Assembly (NCBI GenBank): GCA_964019415.1
Contig: OZ025876.1
Span: forward strand, 513,622-577,621
From: Ianthella basta
Lineage: Eukaryota; Porifera; Demospongiae; Verongiida; Ianthellidae
Direction of reading: 5' to 3'
Length of the DNA stretch: 64,000 bases
This document shows, one piece after another, positions 44,951 through 58,190 of the stretch; position 1 is the stretch's first letter; every line of letters begins with the position of its first letter. The translations under genes were made by a program, and so were the position numbers. Under the pieces are notes generated by a model. It saw only the letters and a program-made list of their open reading frames with translations. It did not search any database and was not told the origin of the DNA.

Positions 44951-47900
44951 ATGGCGGATCGCGCGAAACTGAAGTTGACGATGACTGTGATCTTTGTGAT
45001 CCTGAGGTGGATCCTATCCTTTGAAACGATTCTGGATCCTAGGACTCATCCATTGGACCCCGAATGTATCCTGTTTGCCTCCAATTTCAAGCCGACAGGT
45101 CTAGAATCCTTCGCTATCTCCTGGCGTGAAAGAGAACTCCCGCGTGAGGTGAGACAACTCGCTAAAGGCGCTAAAGGCGCTAGGTCACCTATGCAGTCAA
45201 TCCTGTTAATACTAGCAGGCGACATTGAGTGCAATCCAGGACCAGCCAAACCGAACTACAAACTTCCCTGTGTTGGGTGCATGAAGCCAGTCAGATCAAA
45301 CCAGCGTGGAATCGAATGTTTGCGCTGCCTCAAGTGGACCCACCTGAAATGCTCCGCATCCACCGCTATTGACTATGCATCACTGGATGGTCAGGAGTGG
45401 TTCTGCTCGTCCTGTATCTCCACTGAGCTACCCTTTTATGACTCTGACATTGATTATCTCAACACAGGAACAGGTACGTCTGACCAGGGGGGGGAGTCAT
45501 TCCCTTTCTCTGAGAGTGAGCCACAACAACAACCCTCATTCCCATCCAACGGATATGCTTTCTGTCATCTTAATGTCCAGTCTTTGACATCCAAACTGGA
45601 TGAGATCTCAGACTTTCTCAGCAGAAGTGAATGCTCGGTTATCCTTGGCATCAGTGAAACTTGGCTGGACAGCTCTGTGACCGATGCTGCCGTAACAGTG
45701 GAGAATTTCAAGCTATACCGAAAGGATAGGAGATATGGTAGGGGTGGAGGCATCCTGGTTCAAGTCCCTGTCTCCATTAGAAGCCACAGGAGGGAAGATC
45801 TGGAGTGTGACCACATTGAAGCTGTATGGCTGGAGCTACGCATCGAGAAGTCTACCATTTTGCTTTGCCACATCTATCGCCCCCCCAACTCTGCTAAATG
45901 CATTTTAGAAGACCTGTCTGATGTGCTTGAACAAGCCGCAAGTGAACGAAAGGAACTGATGATAATGGGGGACCTAAATTGCAACATCCTGGCACCAAAT
46001 GCAACCACGAAGCACCTCACTGCGATTATGGAGGAACACCAACTCTCTCAGCTCATCTCCGAGCCTACCAGGGTGACTAATCAGTCACAGACTCTCATCG
46101 ACCTCTGTTTTGTTTCTGCTCCCATGTGCTACACTTCTGGAGTCACCCCACTAGCAGGTAGTGACCATATGCTAACTTATGCATCTAGATCAGCGAGAAC
46201 TAGAAGACCTACACAGCCTGTTAAGGAGATTCGGTCTTTTAAGAAGTGCAATGTGGACACCTTGCTAACTGATCTGCAGGAGGCCCCCTGGGGAGTCATG
46301 GATGTTTTCGATTCTATGGATGACAAATGGGATTATTGGAAGACTCTCTTCATGAAGATTGTAAACAAACATGCCCCTATGATCAGGATAAGGCCAAGAA
46401 AGCACAGCCACCAGTGGATCTCTGCTGACATCCGTATGATGATGAAGTCTCGGAACTACTATCGCAATAAGTATAGGAAGACACGGGATGAACAGGACTG
46501 GGAGACTTATCGTAGATTGAGGAATGCAGTGAAAATGAACCTGAGGGAGTCCAAGAAAGATCATTTTGAGAGAGTCTGTAAAAACACGTCCAGGCAACCT
46601 AAGAAACTATGGGATGAACTGAACAGAGCCCTAGGTCGTAAAGTGAAGAGTGGCATAACCCAGCTAGAGACCAGCTCTGGTATTCTCACATCAACCAGGG
46701 AGATCGCGAACCAGCTCAACTCCTATTTCACCAATTCAGCTAAACAACCTGCCCATCATTGTACACCACCTGCATTGCACCAGGCCAAGTCAGAATTCAC
46801 TTTCCACCCTCTTGAAGAGGATGACATCCTGGCTGCTTTAAAAGGGTTGAATGTGCATAAATCAACTGGAGTGGATGGAGTATCAGCTCGTCTCCTACGC
46901 ATGGTTGCTGAAGCCATTGCACCGAGCATGGCTAAGATGTTTAACCAGAGCCTGGCTGGTGGTGAAATCCCAGAAGAGTGGAAGAGGGCAAATGTCCCAC
47001 CAGTCCCCAAGTGTACAGAAGCATGTCAGCCATCTGACTTCAGACCCATCTCTGTTCTCCCAGTCATAGCCAAAGTCTTTGAGTCTCTTGTTCACAAGCA
47101 GCTCTACACCTACCTGACAGAGAACTCCTTGCTCCATCCCAGTCAATCAGGTTTTCGTCCCGCCCATTGCACCCAGGACTTGCTACTCAAGACTGTTGAT
47201 GATTGGAGAGCATCGCTTGACCGTGGAGAATGTGTCGGAACTGCAATGATTGACCTGAGTAAGGCCTTTGATTCTATCGATCACAACCTACTCCTTGACA
47301 AACTTTCAGCCTATGGCATTTTGAACGGAGAGCACCAATGGTTCTCAAACTATCTCTCAGGCAGGCAGTAGAGAGTCATGGTAAATGGAGCTTACTCTGA
47401 TTGGGCCCCAGTCTCAAGAGGGGTACCACAAGGTTCCTTTCTTGGCCCACTGCTATTCTTGGTATTCATGAATGATTTACCTACTGTAGTCACCAGCTGT
47501 ACCATCAACCTATATGCCGACGATACTACCATCTATTATGCAAACCAGGATCCTGATTGTGTGACACATGCCATTAATGATGATCTCCAGCTCATTGCCA
47601 CCTGGATTGTGTCTAACAAACTAACAATGAATGTAAGCAAGACCCAAATGATGGTACTAAGCAGGCGGGCCGCCAGGTCACGGGCAGAACAGATCAAGGT
47701 CCAAGTCAATGGGACAACCATCCCTCGGCAGGAATTTGTCAAGTATCTGGGAGTAACTATTGATCACGACCTGAGTTGGAAGTCCCATGTAGGAGCAGTG
47801 CGGAGAAGGATGCTAGCTGCAATTGCTAGCATAAGACAAGTCAGTGCTTACCTCCCCCTCTCGACCAAACGGATGCTGTACAACGCACTAGTCCTGCCGT

Positions 47901-48325
47901 ATGCGGACTACTGCCAGGTGATCTGGCACCCCTGCAGTTCCAACCTCGCCCAAAGTGTGGAGAGAGTACAGAATTATGGAATGAGAGTGGTACTGAACAA
48001 GCCTCCACGAACACCAAGTGCCCCCCTCAGAGGCGAACTTGGGTGGACCACCCTCCACAGGAGGCGACACAATGCAACACTCTGCCAGGTCCACCGGTGT
48101 GTCCTCAAGCAGGCTCCCAGTTATCTATCAGGAAAGTTCGTCAAGAACTCGTGTACTTACTCATCCACCAGAGGAGCCGACAAACTCCACCTTCCGCAAC
48201 CTCGCACAGAAATGTACAGACAATCGTTCGAATTCCAAGGTGCCTTACAGTACAATCAACTACCGCAAAGTATTAGACAATTATCAAGTGTGAAATCCTT
48301 TAAGCATGCAATTTTGAATCTGTAA
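44951..48325 (+). pseudogene. LINE polyprotein: 2A-like peptide, PHD finger, AP endonuclease, reverse transcriptase; one stop
   Basis: ATG 44,951, final TAA 48,323-48,325 (1125 codons). Residues 91-98 read DIECNPGP, a 2A-like ribosome-skipping motif. A C4HC3 PHD-like finger follows (CVGC ... CLRCLKWTHLKC ... WFCSSC). The APE-type endonuclease shows CHLNVQSL, SETWLD, YRPPN, MGDLN and GSDH. The reverse transcriptase shows FRPISVLPVIAK, QSGFRPAHCTQDLL, DLSKAFDSIDH, GVPQGSFLGPLLF and YADDTTIY, then the thumb and C-terminal tail. A single TAG at 47,369-47,371 (codon 807) cuts the RT between the DLSKAFD and GVPQG motifs; the frame is otherwise open, so inactivation is recent. Confidence 0.9.
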
Positions 48326-48504
48326 CTCAACTCTATAGCTATGTCTTACTTATCTGGACCCTGAAATTCATTGTTTATTTATCTATTATTTATTAGCTAT
48401 TTAATTGCCTATGTGTGTATATATACCTATGCTTGTATCTGTACTGTTCAGGACCTGCATGAAAACCCACTCTTGTGGATGCAGCACTCCTGTTTGAAAT
48501 AATT

Positions 48505-48526
48505 CATCTATCTATCTATCTATCTA
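48505..48526 (+). repeat. (ATCT)n tail of the LINE
   Basis: Five ATCT units directly before the resumed host sequence catcaatcatatac. Confidence 0.85.
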
Positions 48527-49441
48527 CATCAATCATATACAGGCTGTTTTTTTCAAAACCTATCTTTCAGGAGCTACACGATCCTTGAAAGTGCCTTAAT
48601 CGCGCAAACGGCCCAAAAAGTGCATAACCAACAAACTGACCCACAAACCAAATGCATAACCCCTGTTGCACAATCACACACGGGGTAACAACACTAGCTA
48701 GCTGGCTAATGATCATTCCCCTCTGGGGAAACAAGGTTGCATTCGTCTTGAAGGAGAAGGCTGTCATCCTCAACACACTATTGGCATGTGCACAGGTAAG
48801 GTTCTATCTAGGCTGTACATATTTGGGAGGGGGAGGGGAGCTGTAGTGGTCAAAGCATGCCTCCCAGGGAGACCTGTGGTCATGCCCCACACCAGGAAAG
48901 TTTTGAAGTTTAGGCCCTCTAAGAGTAATTCCCATCCAATTTGAGATATAAAATTACAGTGCTGCCATTTTGACTTCACCATTCGTTAAATGACAAACCT
49001 TCAAACGTTTTCCTGTCTTAGCAGCCAGTTTTGACAAGAAGTCCTCTGCTTCATCCCAGTCTTTCACACCATACGTCTTACAAAGGGACTCTGCCCTCAC
49101 TCGCTCTAAGAGAGGAGGGATGTGCTGCCAGGGGTCCTTCACATTCTCAACCCGAACCTACAAAATGGAAGTGGGAACAGGCAAGATGAAGTGCAGATGA
49201 AGTCATAAGGTTTCTTCTTCATACCAGTGAGATAAGGCAACTTAATCTGAGCAAATACTTAGCAGAACTGGTCAAACCTGATTACTACTAACAACGATAT
49301 ACCTCTCCTCGGATCATTCACGTCCACACCGCTACGAATGAGCTCTTGAACTCGCTTGCCGCGACCCGCTGCTCACGGCCGCCTCCATTTTCAGCTACGC
49401 TGGACCACACCTCTATTGCGACACCTCATCAGCCGAAATAA

Positions 49442-50309
49442 ATGGCCGTCAACTCGTCCGGCGCGAAGTTGAGCCGCTTCGCTAGCCTTCTTGAGCAAAG
49501 GTTAGGTTACTCAACCTACATAGAAGACTACGATTTTATCTGTACGTATATTCAAAATTGGATGACAAGACTATGGTGCGGAAGTCGGACGTGATCGAGA
49601 GAGCGAGATCGCCTTTAGCGTATCTGGATAATTCGACGTCTGAGTGAGCTGCGTGATTGGGGCTCATTGCACTATTTCATACTGGCCCCCTACACTGAAC
49701 AGTGAGTCGCTGCACAGTGTTACCAGCAAGGACGTTGAGGGTGATGTGTTCATGAATTGGACCTTTCACTTGGTCACTGGTTGTGTGTGAATGATGGTGT
49801 CGAGCTACTGTTGTGTGTTGTATTAATGGCCGCCTCAGTGGGCCCTCATGTGTGAGTATAACCACACACTCCAGATAGGCCCTTGACTGCTAGTGCACCC
49901 GTGATCACTAACAACAGCCTGCTGAATGTGCGTTATGTTCAACATTGCTGTACACTTCTCAGGTGAACAGGTTAGAAGACATTTCTCTAGATACTGTTTA
50001 CAGTGGTCCACTGTCAGTAAGTCCCTGTTGTAATAGTATTGGCTTCTTGTGTACATGTGCATCACGTCTGAGTGAGTCTGCCGCATACTGTGTCTGTGTG
50101 TGTACCTGTGTGTATGCATACACACGTGTGAGTGTGTGTATGCATGTCACTGTGTCTGTGGGACAAGTTTGTCTTCACTTGTATCCATGTAATTGTCACC
50201 TTGACATGTGCACATCTTTCTCACTGTAGCCCAATGTGTGAAACACTCGAGCAATCTTCTGACAAAGGCCGAGACGCAGGTTGGAGCAGTGTCCATCCAC
50301 TCCTCCTGA
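49442..50309 (+). pseudogene. Decayed plus-strand gene, version T1, block 4
   Basis: ATG 49,442; SRFASLLEQRLGYSTYIEDY pattern in a second frame; 54-nt middle exon 49,963-50,016 (VNRLEDISLDTVYSGPLS); last exon with CVKHSSNLLTKAETQVGA ends TGA 50,307-50,309. Confidence 0.4.
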
Positions 50310-50699
50310 CCTTCTGTAGTGTACCACAAATCACATGATAGCCTCCTTCTCAAACAAAACTCAAAACAGTGTCATGTATCACTGTATATGCTGCAACTTT
50401 ACATGTACCCTTTTGTGTATTCATGTATTTTGTGTATGGTACCCATTGTATACACCATCAAAGGGTGATCATGAATGTTAGATAATCTTAAATTGCAGTG
50501 GCTCACATGTTTATACAAATACCAAAGTCAACTAATCTGAATACACCTCGACTGCATGCATTTCAAGTATACACATTACATGCCCATCAGAAGTTGATTG
50601 CCTTCCATTAAGCTGGTACACTTGCTTGGGACAGACTTTGACTTCCAATTCTTCAGAATTGAACCTAGAGTTGTTCCATGAGCTGCCTGTAATGGACTA

Positions 50700-51418
50700 T
50701 AGAGTGACTTGCGTGGGCGGATCAAAGGAATTTTGAGTACTTTATATTTTGTAATCTTGCAGCGTGCTTTATGGCCGTTCTTTATGGAAGTTAAAGAACG
50801 CTAGGCGAGCCATAAAGAACTCTAGCAAGAGACGCAAGCACTCAAACTTCCTCCTTGCGCTTTTATGGGTGGATTCTGTCCAGTGTGGTCTGACTGAGAT
50901 CGCGAATTACAAAAGTTACTTTTCGTTTCTGCTGAAGTGTGACCTTGCTGCTCCGTAAGTTAAAGCCTAGCCTGCTACCCATCCTTCGCTTCTGAAAGGC
51001 GGCAACGAGTGCTCTAATGGCAAAGGAAGGGTGCTTCGCTAGTCCTTTTTGCGGTTCTTGAACTGGCAGTCCGAGCGGGCATCTGCGCACTAGCTAGCTA
51101 GCTAGCCAAACGGATAATAACAACGGCAGGAAATAGTTGTTCTTCTGCGATGCTAAAAAGAACATAGCGCAGCTCAGACTTGTTCCATTAAGGCGCATTG
51201 AGAGTCTTCTTGCCAGCGAAGGACCGTTTTCGCCCATTACTGCTACAGCTACTCGCTTCACTCTACCTTCCTTCTGACCAGAATGCGAGGTAAGTTTGAA
51301 TGGAGTCAACCAATCGGATTACAGATGACGCAATGGAAGCAGCCAAATATGGCTTGCAGATGACGCAATCGGAAAATGGAAGATTGAAGGGAACCGTGCG
51401 CCCGCGCAAGTCACTCTA
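50700..51418. mobile_element. 719-bp inverted-repeat element with TA target duplication
   Basis: Left end TAGAGTGACTTGCGTGGGCG, right end CGCCCGCGCAAGTCACTCTA. TA is duplicated on both sides (50,698-50,699; 51,419-51,420). Blocks 1-3 read straight through here (ggactatataatggacag). The centre has a palindromic start (ccgttctttatggaagttaaagaacg) but no gene. Confidence 0.75.
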
Positions 51419-51428
51419 TATCATTTAA

Positions 51429-51576
51429 AGTGGGCTAGGAGTGCTTTACGCGATTTATGGCACTCGGTGTGGGGGTCTCGTTGCGTGATAAAGCACTCGG
51501 CTTCGCCTCGTGCTTTATCAGCAACTCGACCCCCACACCTCGAGCCATAAATCGCGTAAAGCACTACTAGCCCACT
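51429..51576. mobile_element. 148-bp foldback element with TTAA flanks
   Basis: Almost a full palindrome: AGTGGGCTAGGAGTGCTTTA... returns as ...TAAAGCACTACTAGCCCACT, around gtgctttatca-type inner hairpins. TTAA lies on both sides (51,425-51,428; 51,577-51,580), as for piggyBac-type insertion. Present only in block 4. Confidence 0.7.
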
Positions 51577-51599
51577 TTAAGTAACATATATAATGGACA

Positions 51600-52465
51600 G
51601 TGTACGTATGTGCATGTGCATGTGTGTGTATGTGCACTTTGTAATAATGAACACAATGTCATGCAATTAACGTATCACTTGAGTAGTGTATGAAGTACAG
51701 TCTGCTCACTTAGTTCACTAAAAGACTGTGAACCAGGATCACATTACACATTGTCACAATACAGCTAGACTGTTCCAATGAAACACAATAAAATACAAAT
51801 TTTAGCAAAAATAAAATGCTCACTCAATGCCAATAATAGGGTGTATGTACATGGCACAAGGGAGTTCTTGTTCACCTAGACCCATGTGGAGAGGGTCTAA
51901 ATACATTGACAGCAAACAAAAGCAGTATATGCACATGCAAGCACAGTGGCAAAACTTGAGCCTGCATGCATGAGTTATGCAGGTGTAGCCCTGGCCAGTA
52001 ATCCTAACATTGGTTGTAAGCTACAGTAGGCTGGTAATACATAGCCATAGATCTACTGTAATACCTGCATGGGTAATTCCCCTCTACAGAGACCCGCCCC
52101 TCATGCATATTCCATTACCTGTGTGTGTAACCGTAAACACCTTCAACTGTTTGGGTAGTGCACAAAGTGCAGTTTACTCATTCACTCAATATGCAAAGAC
52201 CAAAATCATAATCAGACTATGTATGTACACATTGTCAAATAGGATCTCGAGCTCTATACAGTGACACTATGTCCAAAAGCAATGAAGCACACACAACGAA
52301 GTACAAATTACAGCAAATAAAAAGTGTTCACATTCAATAGCAGCACATAGCTATTGGTGCATGCAGAGGGAATTAAGACGGGGCCTCAGGGAGTTCTTCA
52401 CCTAGACCCATGTGAATAGGGTCTAAATACACTGACAGCAAACAAAAGCAGTATGCACATGCAAG
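51600..52465. other. Spacer between T1 and ROCO gene 4
   Basis: Homologous to 2200-3047 with the direct repeats retained (about 51,870-51,945 and 52,390-52,465). No gene is supported. Confidence 0.55.
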
Positions 52466-53747
52466 CTACTCTGGTTTGAAGTGTTCTCTCTGCAGGTCCA
52501 GTGCTAGCGTATCATAGCCAGCTCTGGTTAGCGCTGTCAGAAGAGTGGACCACGTTCGCTCCTCTTCCCCGGTGTGCTGCTCTCCTCTCAGCCAGCGGTC
52601 AAACATGTCCCGACACGCCCCCTCATGGTCGTTGGGGTGGCTGTCAAATACAACTTGGCTGACACGCTCCTCCACACCCAACGTGAGGGCCATGATCTGC
52701 CAGTTGGGGGCAACTGCTGTCACAACCAGCTCATCTACATCTCTCATGTCTGGAGTGGATGAGATGTCTAAGAGAGCTTGGGCACCTGAGTAGGGAAAGG
52801 AGGTGGCATGAGTGAACACTACATGGATTGAGGTAGACAGCATGTATGTAAAGGGTGCCAATGAAGGGCTCATTGTATGGCTACAAACACAACATGTGCC
52901 ATGATGACTCACCTTGCAACTGCTTAGATGACGACTGAGGCTGGCTTGGTTCAACTGACGATTGAGGCTGGCTTGGATTAACTGACGACTGAGAATGGCT
53001 TGGCTCAACTGACGACTGAGACTGGCTTGGTTCAGCTGACGATTGAGGCTGGCTTGGTTCAACTGATGACTGAGGCTGGCTCAGTTCAGCACACACTTCT
53101 ACAATGAAAGATATTGTGTCGTATTAGATTCAATCCATGCAGTGTACCTGCTGGCACACTTGCCACAACTGAAATGTAATACTACTACATACATACTGCT
53201 GTGGACAGTGGCTGCCAGGGAATGTACATACCCAATAGCCCACTGTATCTCCGCACACATGCAACAAACACACACTCACTTTTCAATTTTTTGTAGAGCT
53301 CTTCTCTGAGTCCCTGGCAGTGTGTCTGCTCAATACCAGCATACTCCATGGCATTAAGGAGCATCTTCCAGGTGGGATGGTCACTCTCTGACCATTTGAT
53401 GAGTCCGTCTTGCACAGCCTCTTCCTCATTCAAAGGATGTCTGCCATAACATGCTCTAATTGTCGCTGCATCAAACCCAAGTTTCTCAAGCACTGCCCTT
53501 CCCTTCTCTGCTTACCTTCTGCTCACATAAGTTCGAAAGAGGACAAGGTGTCCCTCACATTCTGCCGGAAAGTAAGGGAAAGAAGTGAGTATTAGTGTTC
53601 TTTCCCTCCATCAATGCATGAATGAAACTAGGAGAGCTATTTGTGTAAACAGATGCACCACAAGTAAGCATGCCAAGAGAAACACACTACATTGTCACAT
53701 ATGAACTCACCATAAACCATCTGTGACAGGATCTGTACTACGACTTC

Positions 53748-53813
53748 ATGTTGGTTGGGTACAGCAGACAACTGAGGCTGGTTGGGTACAGCAGGTGACT
53801 GAGGCTGGTTGGG
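53748..53813 (-). repeat. Contracted minisatellite, two to three units (ROCO gene 4)
   Basis: Two full PQSPAVPNQ/PQLSAVPNQ units and a partial one, at the position of the long arrays in copies 1-3. It is either the ancestral short state or a contraction. Confidence 0.85.
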
Positions 53814-55859
53814 CTCATCCTGTGTCCAGATGATCCTCACAATGTCATCCACAGAAGGGGTGCACCCTCCAAGGAGGTCTGATACTACAACTTTAGTGGA
53901 GGGATTATTGCCATCCTTCACGGAAAGGGAATACGCATAGCAACATTTGATTGAGTCTTGGATGTCTGCCACTGGAAACAGTTCCTTTGGAGGTGGGGTT
54001 GAAACATCCTTGCACAGCGTATGCCTTTTTGGTGGATGCACAATATACGAATCAGCTGCCAGTTTGGGAGAGAGTCGATGGATGACGTCAAGGATGTCAC
54101 TGATGACATCTGCAAGGTACTGAAATGAATTGTCAGCTGACATATGGCTTGCACTGACCACTTGGATCACTTTGTTCTTAGTGATGTGGACAGTAATGTC
54201 AATGCCTTCCTTGGACTGCCATGTGATCCCATTCCACCAGACACTGCAGCAGTGCTGGACACCCTCTGATAGGTAGTGCTTCACCACAAAATGGGCTGCC
54301 AGGCAGAGAAGGATGGTCTGAAGGACACGAGCAGAGATGGAGTGTTTCTTGGATGTTCTTAGCTGCCAACAGAGGTACTGGACACCATTTTGAGTGAAGC
54401 TTTCTGAAGGACACTGAGGGAGCTCTGCAGAGATGAGGGCAGGGAAGAACAACCATCCGCTGACTTCCTCACTCTGAGTCAGTTTGCTCAAGCCCAACTT
54501 CAGGACTGATGGGTCCACAGGAATGCAGAACTCTAAACTGATCAACAGTTGTTGGACCATTTCCAGATCAAGGTGTGGAAAGAGCTTAGCCAAGTGTTGA
54601 CAGTGAAGGAGGCCAAATTCATTGACAATCTCTTTGGAGTGGGAGAAGAGGGTCCCATACACATGGTGGAGAATGCTGGGAAGGTCCAACACAAGCCAAC
54701 TTTTTGGGGGATCTGCCTTGTTCGGGAGGTAGAGGGCATGACCAGCAGCAGACAGATCCTGACACACCTCCTCTGGGGGTGGCATAGTCCGGGGAAGGTT
54801 GCCCTTGTTGTTCTGGACCCATGTGGAGAACTCCTGCAGCTGCACTGCTTCAGGTAAGGAGGATGACCTGATCTGGTAGAGGACCCAGGCGAGACTGTAT
54901 GATGTGTGGATGGCTCTGAACTCAGGAATGGGGATCTCCTGGAGGAAGTGGCACAGTTTGTCAATGCCATCAGACTGAGGCTGACGACAGTTAAGGAAAC
55001 AGGATCCCACAAACTCCAGTGGCAACTCTTCTGCCAAATCATTTCTGGTTGCTTCAATACACCTGTTGAGCTTGGCAGTAGCTTCTTGCTTGGATGCCAC
55101 CTTGTCCAGGAAGCTCCCAATGCCAACGACCCGAGGAGGATTGGCGGTAGTGGACATCAGTGCCATTGGGGACAGCCAGCGATGGAGCTGGTGCAAGATG
55201 GACTCTTCTTCTTCTGTCACCTTTACCACCAGCAGGACAGTCATGGAGACTCCTGGCTTACTGAGGAGTGATTCCAGAAACATCTGGTGAGGGCCATGGT
55301 AGTCATCTTGGCCAGCAAAGTCATAGAAGAGTACTTCTCCATACCTCTGGCTGCAGTGCAGAATTGTTTCAATACCAGCTGTTCGCTTGCGATGGTCACT
55401 TACTCTCCTCAGTCGATTGAAGATCCTACCCCAAAAGGAATTTCTTTCGGCTTGAAGTGCTGCAATGAGTGTGCTCTTACCACCCTCTGCATTGCCAATG
55501 ATACAGAGGATCTTTCGAGAGGCAAAGGAGTATGATTGCTTGATGGCCTCCTCGAACTGTTCCGAGGCTATGTCAAAGGGAGTCTTATTAAGTGTGTTCT
55601 TGGCCCTCACACTAGCTCCTCCCTCAGCCAGGAGTATCCCACACTGAGTGTGGTTAGAGATAGCAGCAAAGTGAAGAGCAGTGTTACCATTTGTGCTTCG
55701 CATGTTAAGGTCAGCACCTGCCAAGATGAGCATTCTTACTAGCTCCTCATGGCCTTCACGTGCAACAATCATGAGGTGAGTGTATCCATCAGTGTGCGCA
55801 CAGTTCACATTGCAACCATCAGCAATAAGAGCTCCTGCAATATATATGTGACCCAAATG

Positions 55860-58190
55860 ACATGCACAAATGAGAAGCTTCTTTTTCTCCTCACTTAATA
55901 GATTGCTGACACTGCAACCATTCTTGAGAAGAGCCTGGACAACGAACACATCATCCTCATGGCAAGCACAGCGGAGAAGAGCTTCTTTCTTTTCTATTGA
56001 TAGAATGCAGACACTGCAACCATGCTTGAGAAGAGCATGGACTACAAACATATCACCCTCTGGCACACGGCAAGCACAGTGGAGAAGAGCTTCTTTCTCC
56101 TCCCTCGATAGAATGCCGACACTGCATCCGTTCTTGAGAAGGGTCTGGACAACGAACACATCACCCTCACGGCAAGCACAGTGGAGAAGAGCTTCTTTCT
56201 TTTCTCTTGATAGAATGCTGACACTGCAACCATTCTTGAGAAGAGCCTGGACTACAAACACATCACCCTCACGGCAAGCACAGTGGAGAAGAGCTTCTTT
56301 CTCCTCATTTGATAGAATGCTGACACTGCAACCGTTCTTGAGAAGAGCCTGGACAACAAACACATTACCCTCACGGCAAGCACAGTGGAGAAGAGCTTCT
56401 TTCTTTTCTCTTGATAGAATGCTGACACTGCAACCATTCTTGAGAAGAGCCTGAACAACAAACACATTACCCTCACGGCAAGCACAGTGGAGAAGAGCTT
56501 TTTTCTCTTCACTTGATAGAATACTGACACTGCAACCATTCTTGAGAAGAGCCTGAACAACAGACACATCACCCTCATGGCAAGCACAGTGGAGAAGAGC
56601 TTCTTTCTTTTCTCTTGATAGAATACTGACACTGCAACCATTCTTGAGAAGAGCCTGAACAACAAACACATTACCCTCTGGCTCACGGCAAGCACAGCGG
56701 AGAAGAGCTTCTTTCTCCTCACTTGATAGAACGCTGACACTGCAACCATTCTTCAGAAGAGTCCGAACAACAAACACATCATGCTCATGGCAAGCACAGC
56801 GGAGAAGAGCTTCTTTCTCCTCACTTGATAGAATGCTGACACTGCAACCATTCTTGAGAAGAGCCTGGACTACAAACACATCACCCTCATGGCAAGCACA
56901 GTGGAGAAGAGCTTCTTTCTCCTCATTTGATAGAATGCTGACACTGCAACTGTTCTTGAGAAGAGCCTGGACAACAAACACATTACCCTCACTGCAAGCA
57001 CAGTGGAGAAGAGCTTCTTTCTTTTCTCTTGATAGAATGCAGACACTGCAACCATTCTTGAGAAGAGCCTGAACAACAAACACATTACCCTCACGGCAAG
57101 CACAGTGGAGAAGAACTTTTTTCTCTTCACTTGATAGAATACTGACACTGCAACCATTCTTGAGAAGAGCCTGAACAACAGACACATCACCTTCACGGCA
57201 AGCACAGTGGAGAAGAGCTTCTTTCTTTTCTCTTGATAGAATACTGACACTGCAACCATTCTTGAGAAGAGCCTGAACAACAAACACATTACCCTCTGGC
57301 TCACGGCAAGCACAGTGGAGAAGAGCTTCTTTCTCCTCACTTGATAGAATGCTGACACTGCAACCATTCTTCAGAAGAGTCCGAACAACAAACACATCAT
57401 GCTCATGGCAAGCACAGTGGAGAAGAGCTTGTTTCTCCTCACTTGATAGAATGCTGACACTGCAACCATTCATGAGAAGAGGACGGACCACATTGTCAAA
57501 CACATTACCCTCTGGCTCACAGCAAGCACAGTGGAGAAGAGCTTCTTTCTCCTCACTCGATAGAATGCTGATACTGTAACCATTCTTGAGAAGGGTCTGG
57601 ACAACAAGCTCATCACCCTCATGGCAAGCACGATAAAGAAGAGCTATTTTCTCCTTTCTTGATAGATATCTGCCAACAGTATGGACAACAAAAATATTTC
57701 CCCAATGGCAAGCAGAGTGGAGAAGAGCTACTTTATCCTCACTTGATAGCAAATTGATAACAGCCTGGACAACATACACATTAGCATCATAGCAAACACA
57801 GCTGACAAAAGCCTTTTTCTCCTTACTTGTTAGAATGCTGACACTGCAACCATTCTTGAGAAGAGCATGGACTACAAACACATTCACCTCTGGCTCACGG
57901 CAAGCACAGTGGAGAAGAGCTTCTTTCTCTTTACTTGATAGAATACTGACACTGCAACCATTCTTCAGAAGAGCCTGGACTACAAACACATTACCCTCTT
58001 GCTCATGGCAAGCACAGTGGAGAAGATCTTCTTTCTCCTTACTTGTTAGAATACTGACACTGCAACCACTCTTGAGAAGAGCCTGGACTACAAACACATC
58101 ACCCTCATTGCAAGCACAGTGGAGAAGAGATTCTTTTTCCTCACTTGACAGAATGCTGGCACTGCAACCATCTTTGAGAAGAGTCTTAAC
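55860..58190 (-). repeat. Ankyrin-coding tandem repeats (ROCO gene 4)
   Basis: Twenty-three units; the segment 56,090-56,750 is repeated at 56,760-57,420 with few differences. Confidence 0.88.

Larger units (their letters stand above)
44947..48526 (+). mobile_element. Non-LTR retrotransposon (CR1/L2-like), about 3.6 kb
   Basis: Inserted in host sequence that is uninterrupted in the other blocks (acaatacatcaatcatatac at 12,081 and 31,621). It starts caagatggcgg, has one long ORF, a short 3' UTR and ends in an (ATCT)n tail with no poly-A, as in CR1/L2-type elements. No convincing target duplication beyond 1-2 bp was seen. Confidence 0.88.
43840..49380 (-). pseudogene. GNL2/NOG2-like C-terminal unit delta, interrupted by a LINE
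   Basis: Start exon near 49,370-49,310 has an ATG but a shifted frame. GNL2 exon 49,157-48,999 is intact (53 codons, VRAESLCKTYGVKDWDEAED). A 3.6-kb LINE (44,947-48,526) lies in the intron before exon 44,726-44,637, which ends PPR instead of PPG. The Lys/Arg-rich exon (about 44,060-43,845) carries the same internal deletion as unit gamma (EANRNGVNEVEVYSE). Confidence 0.6.
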
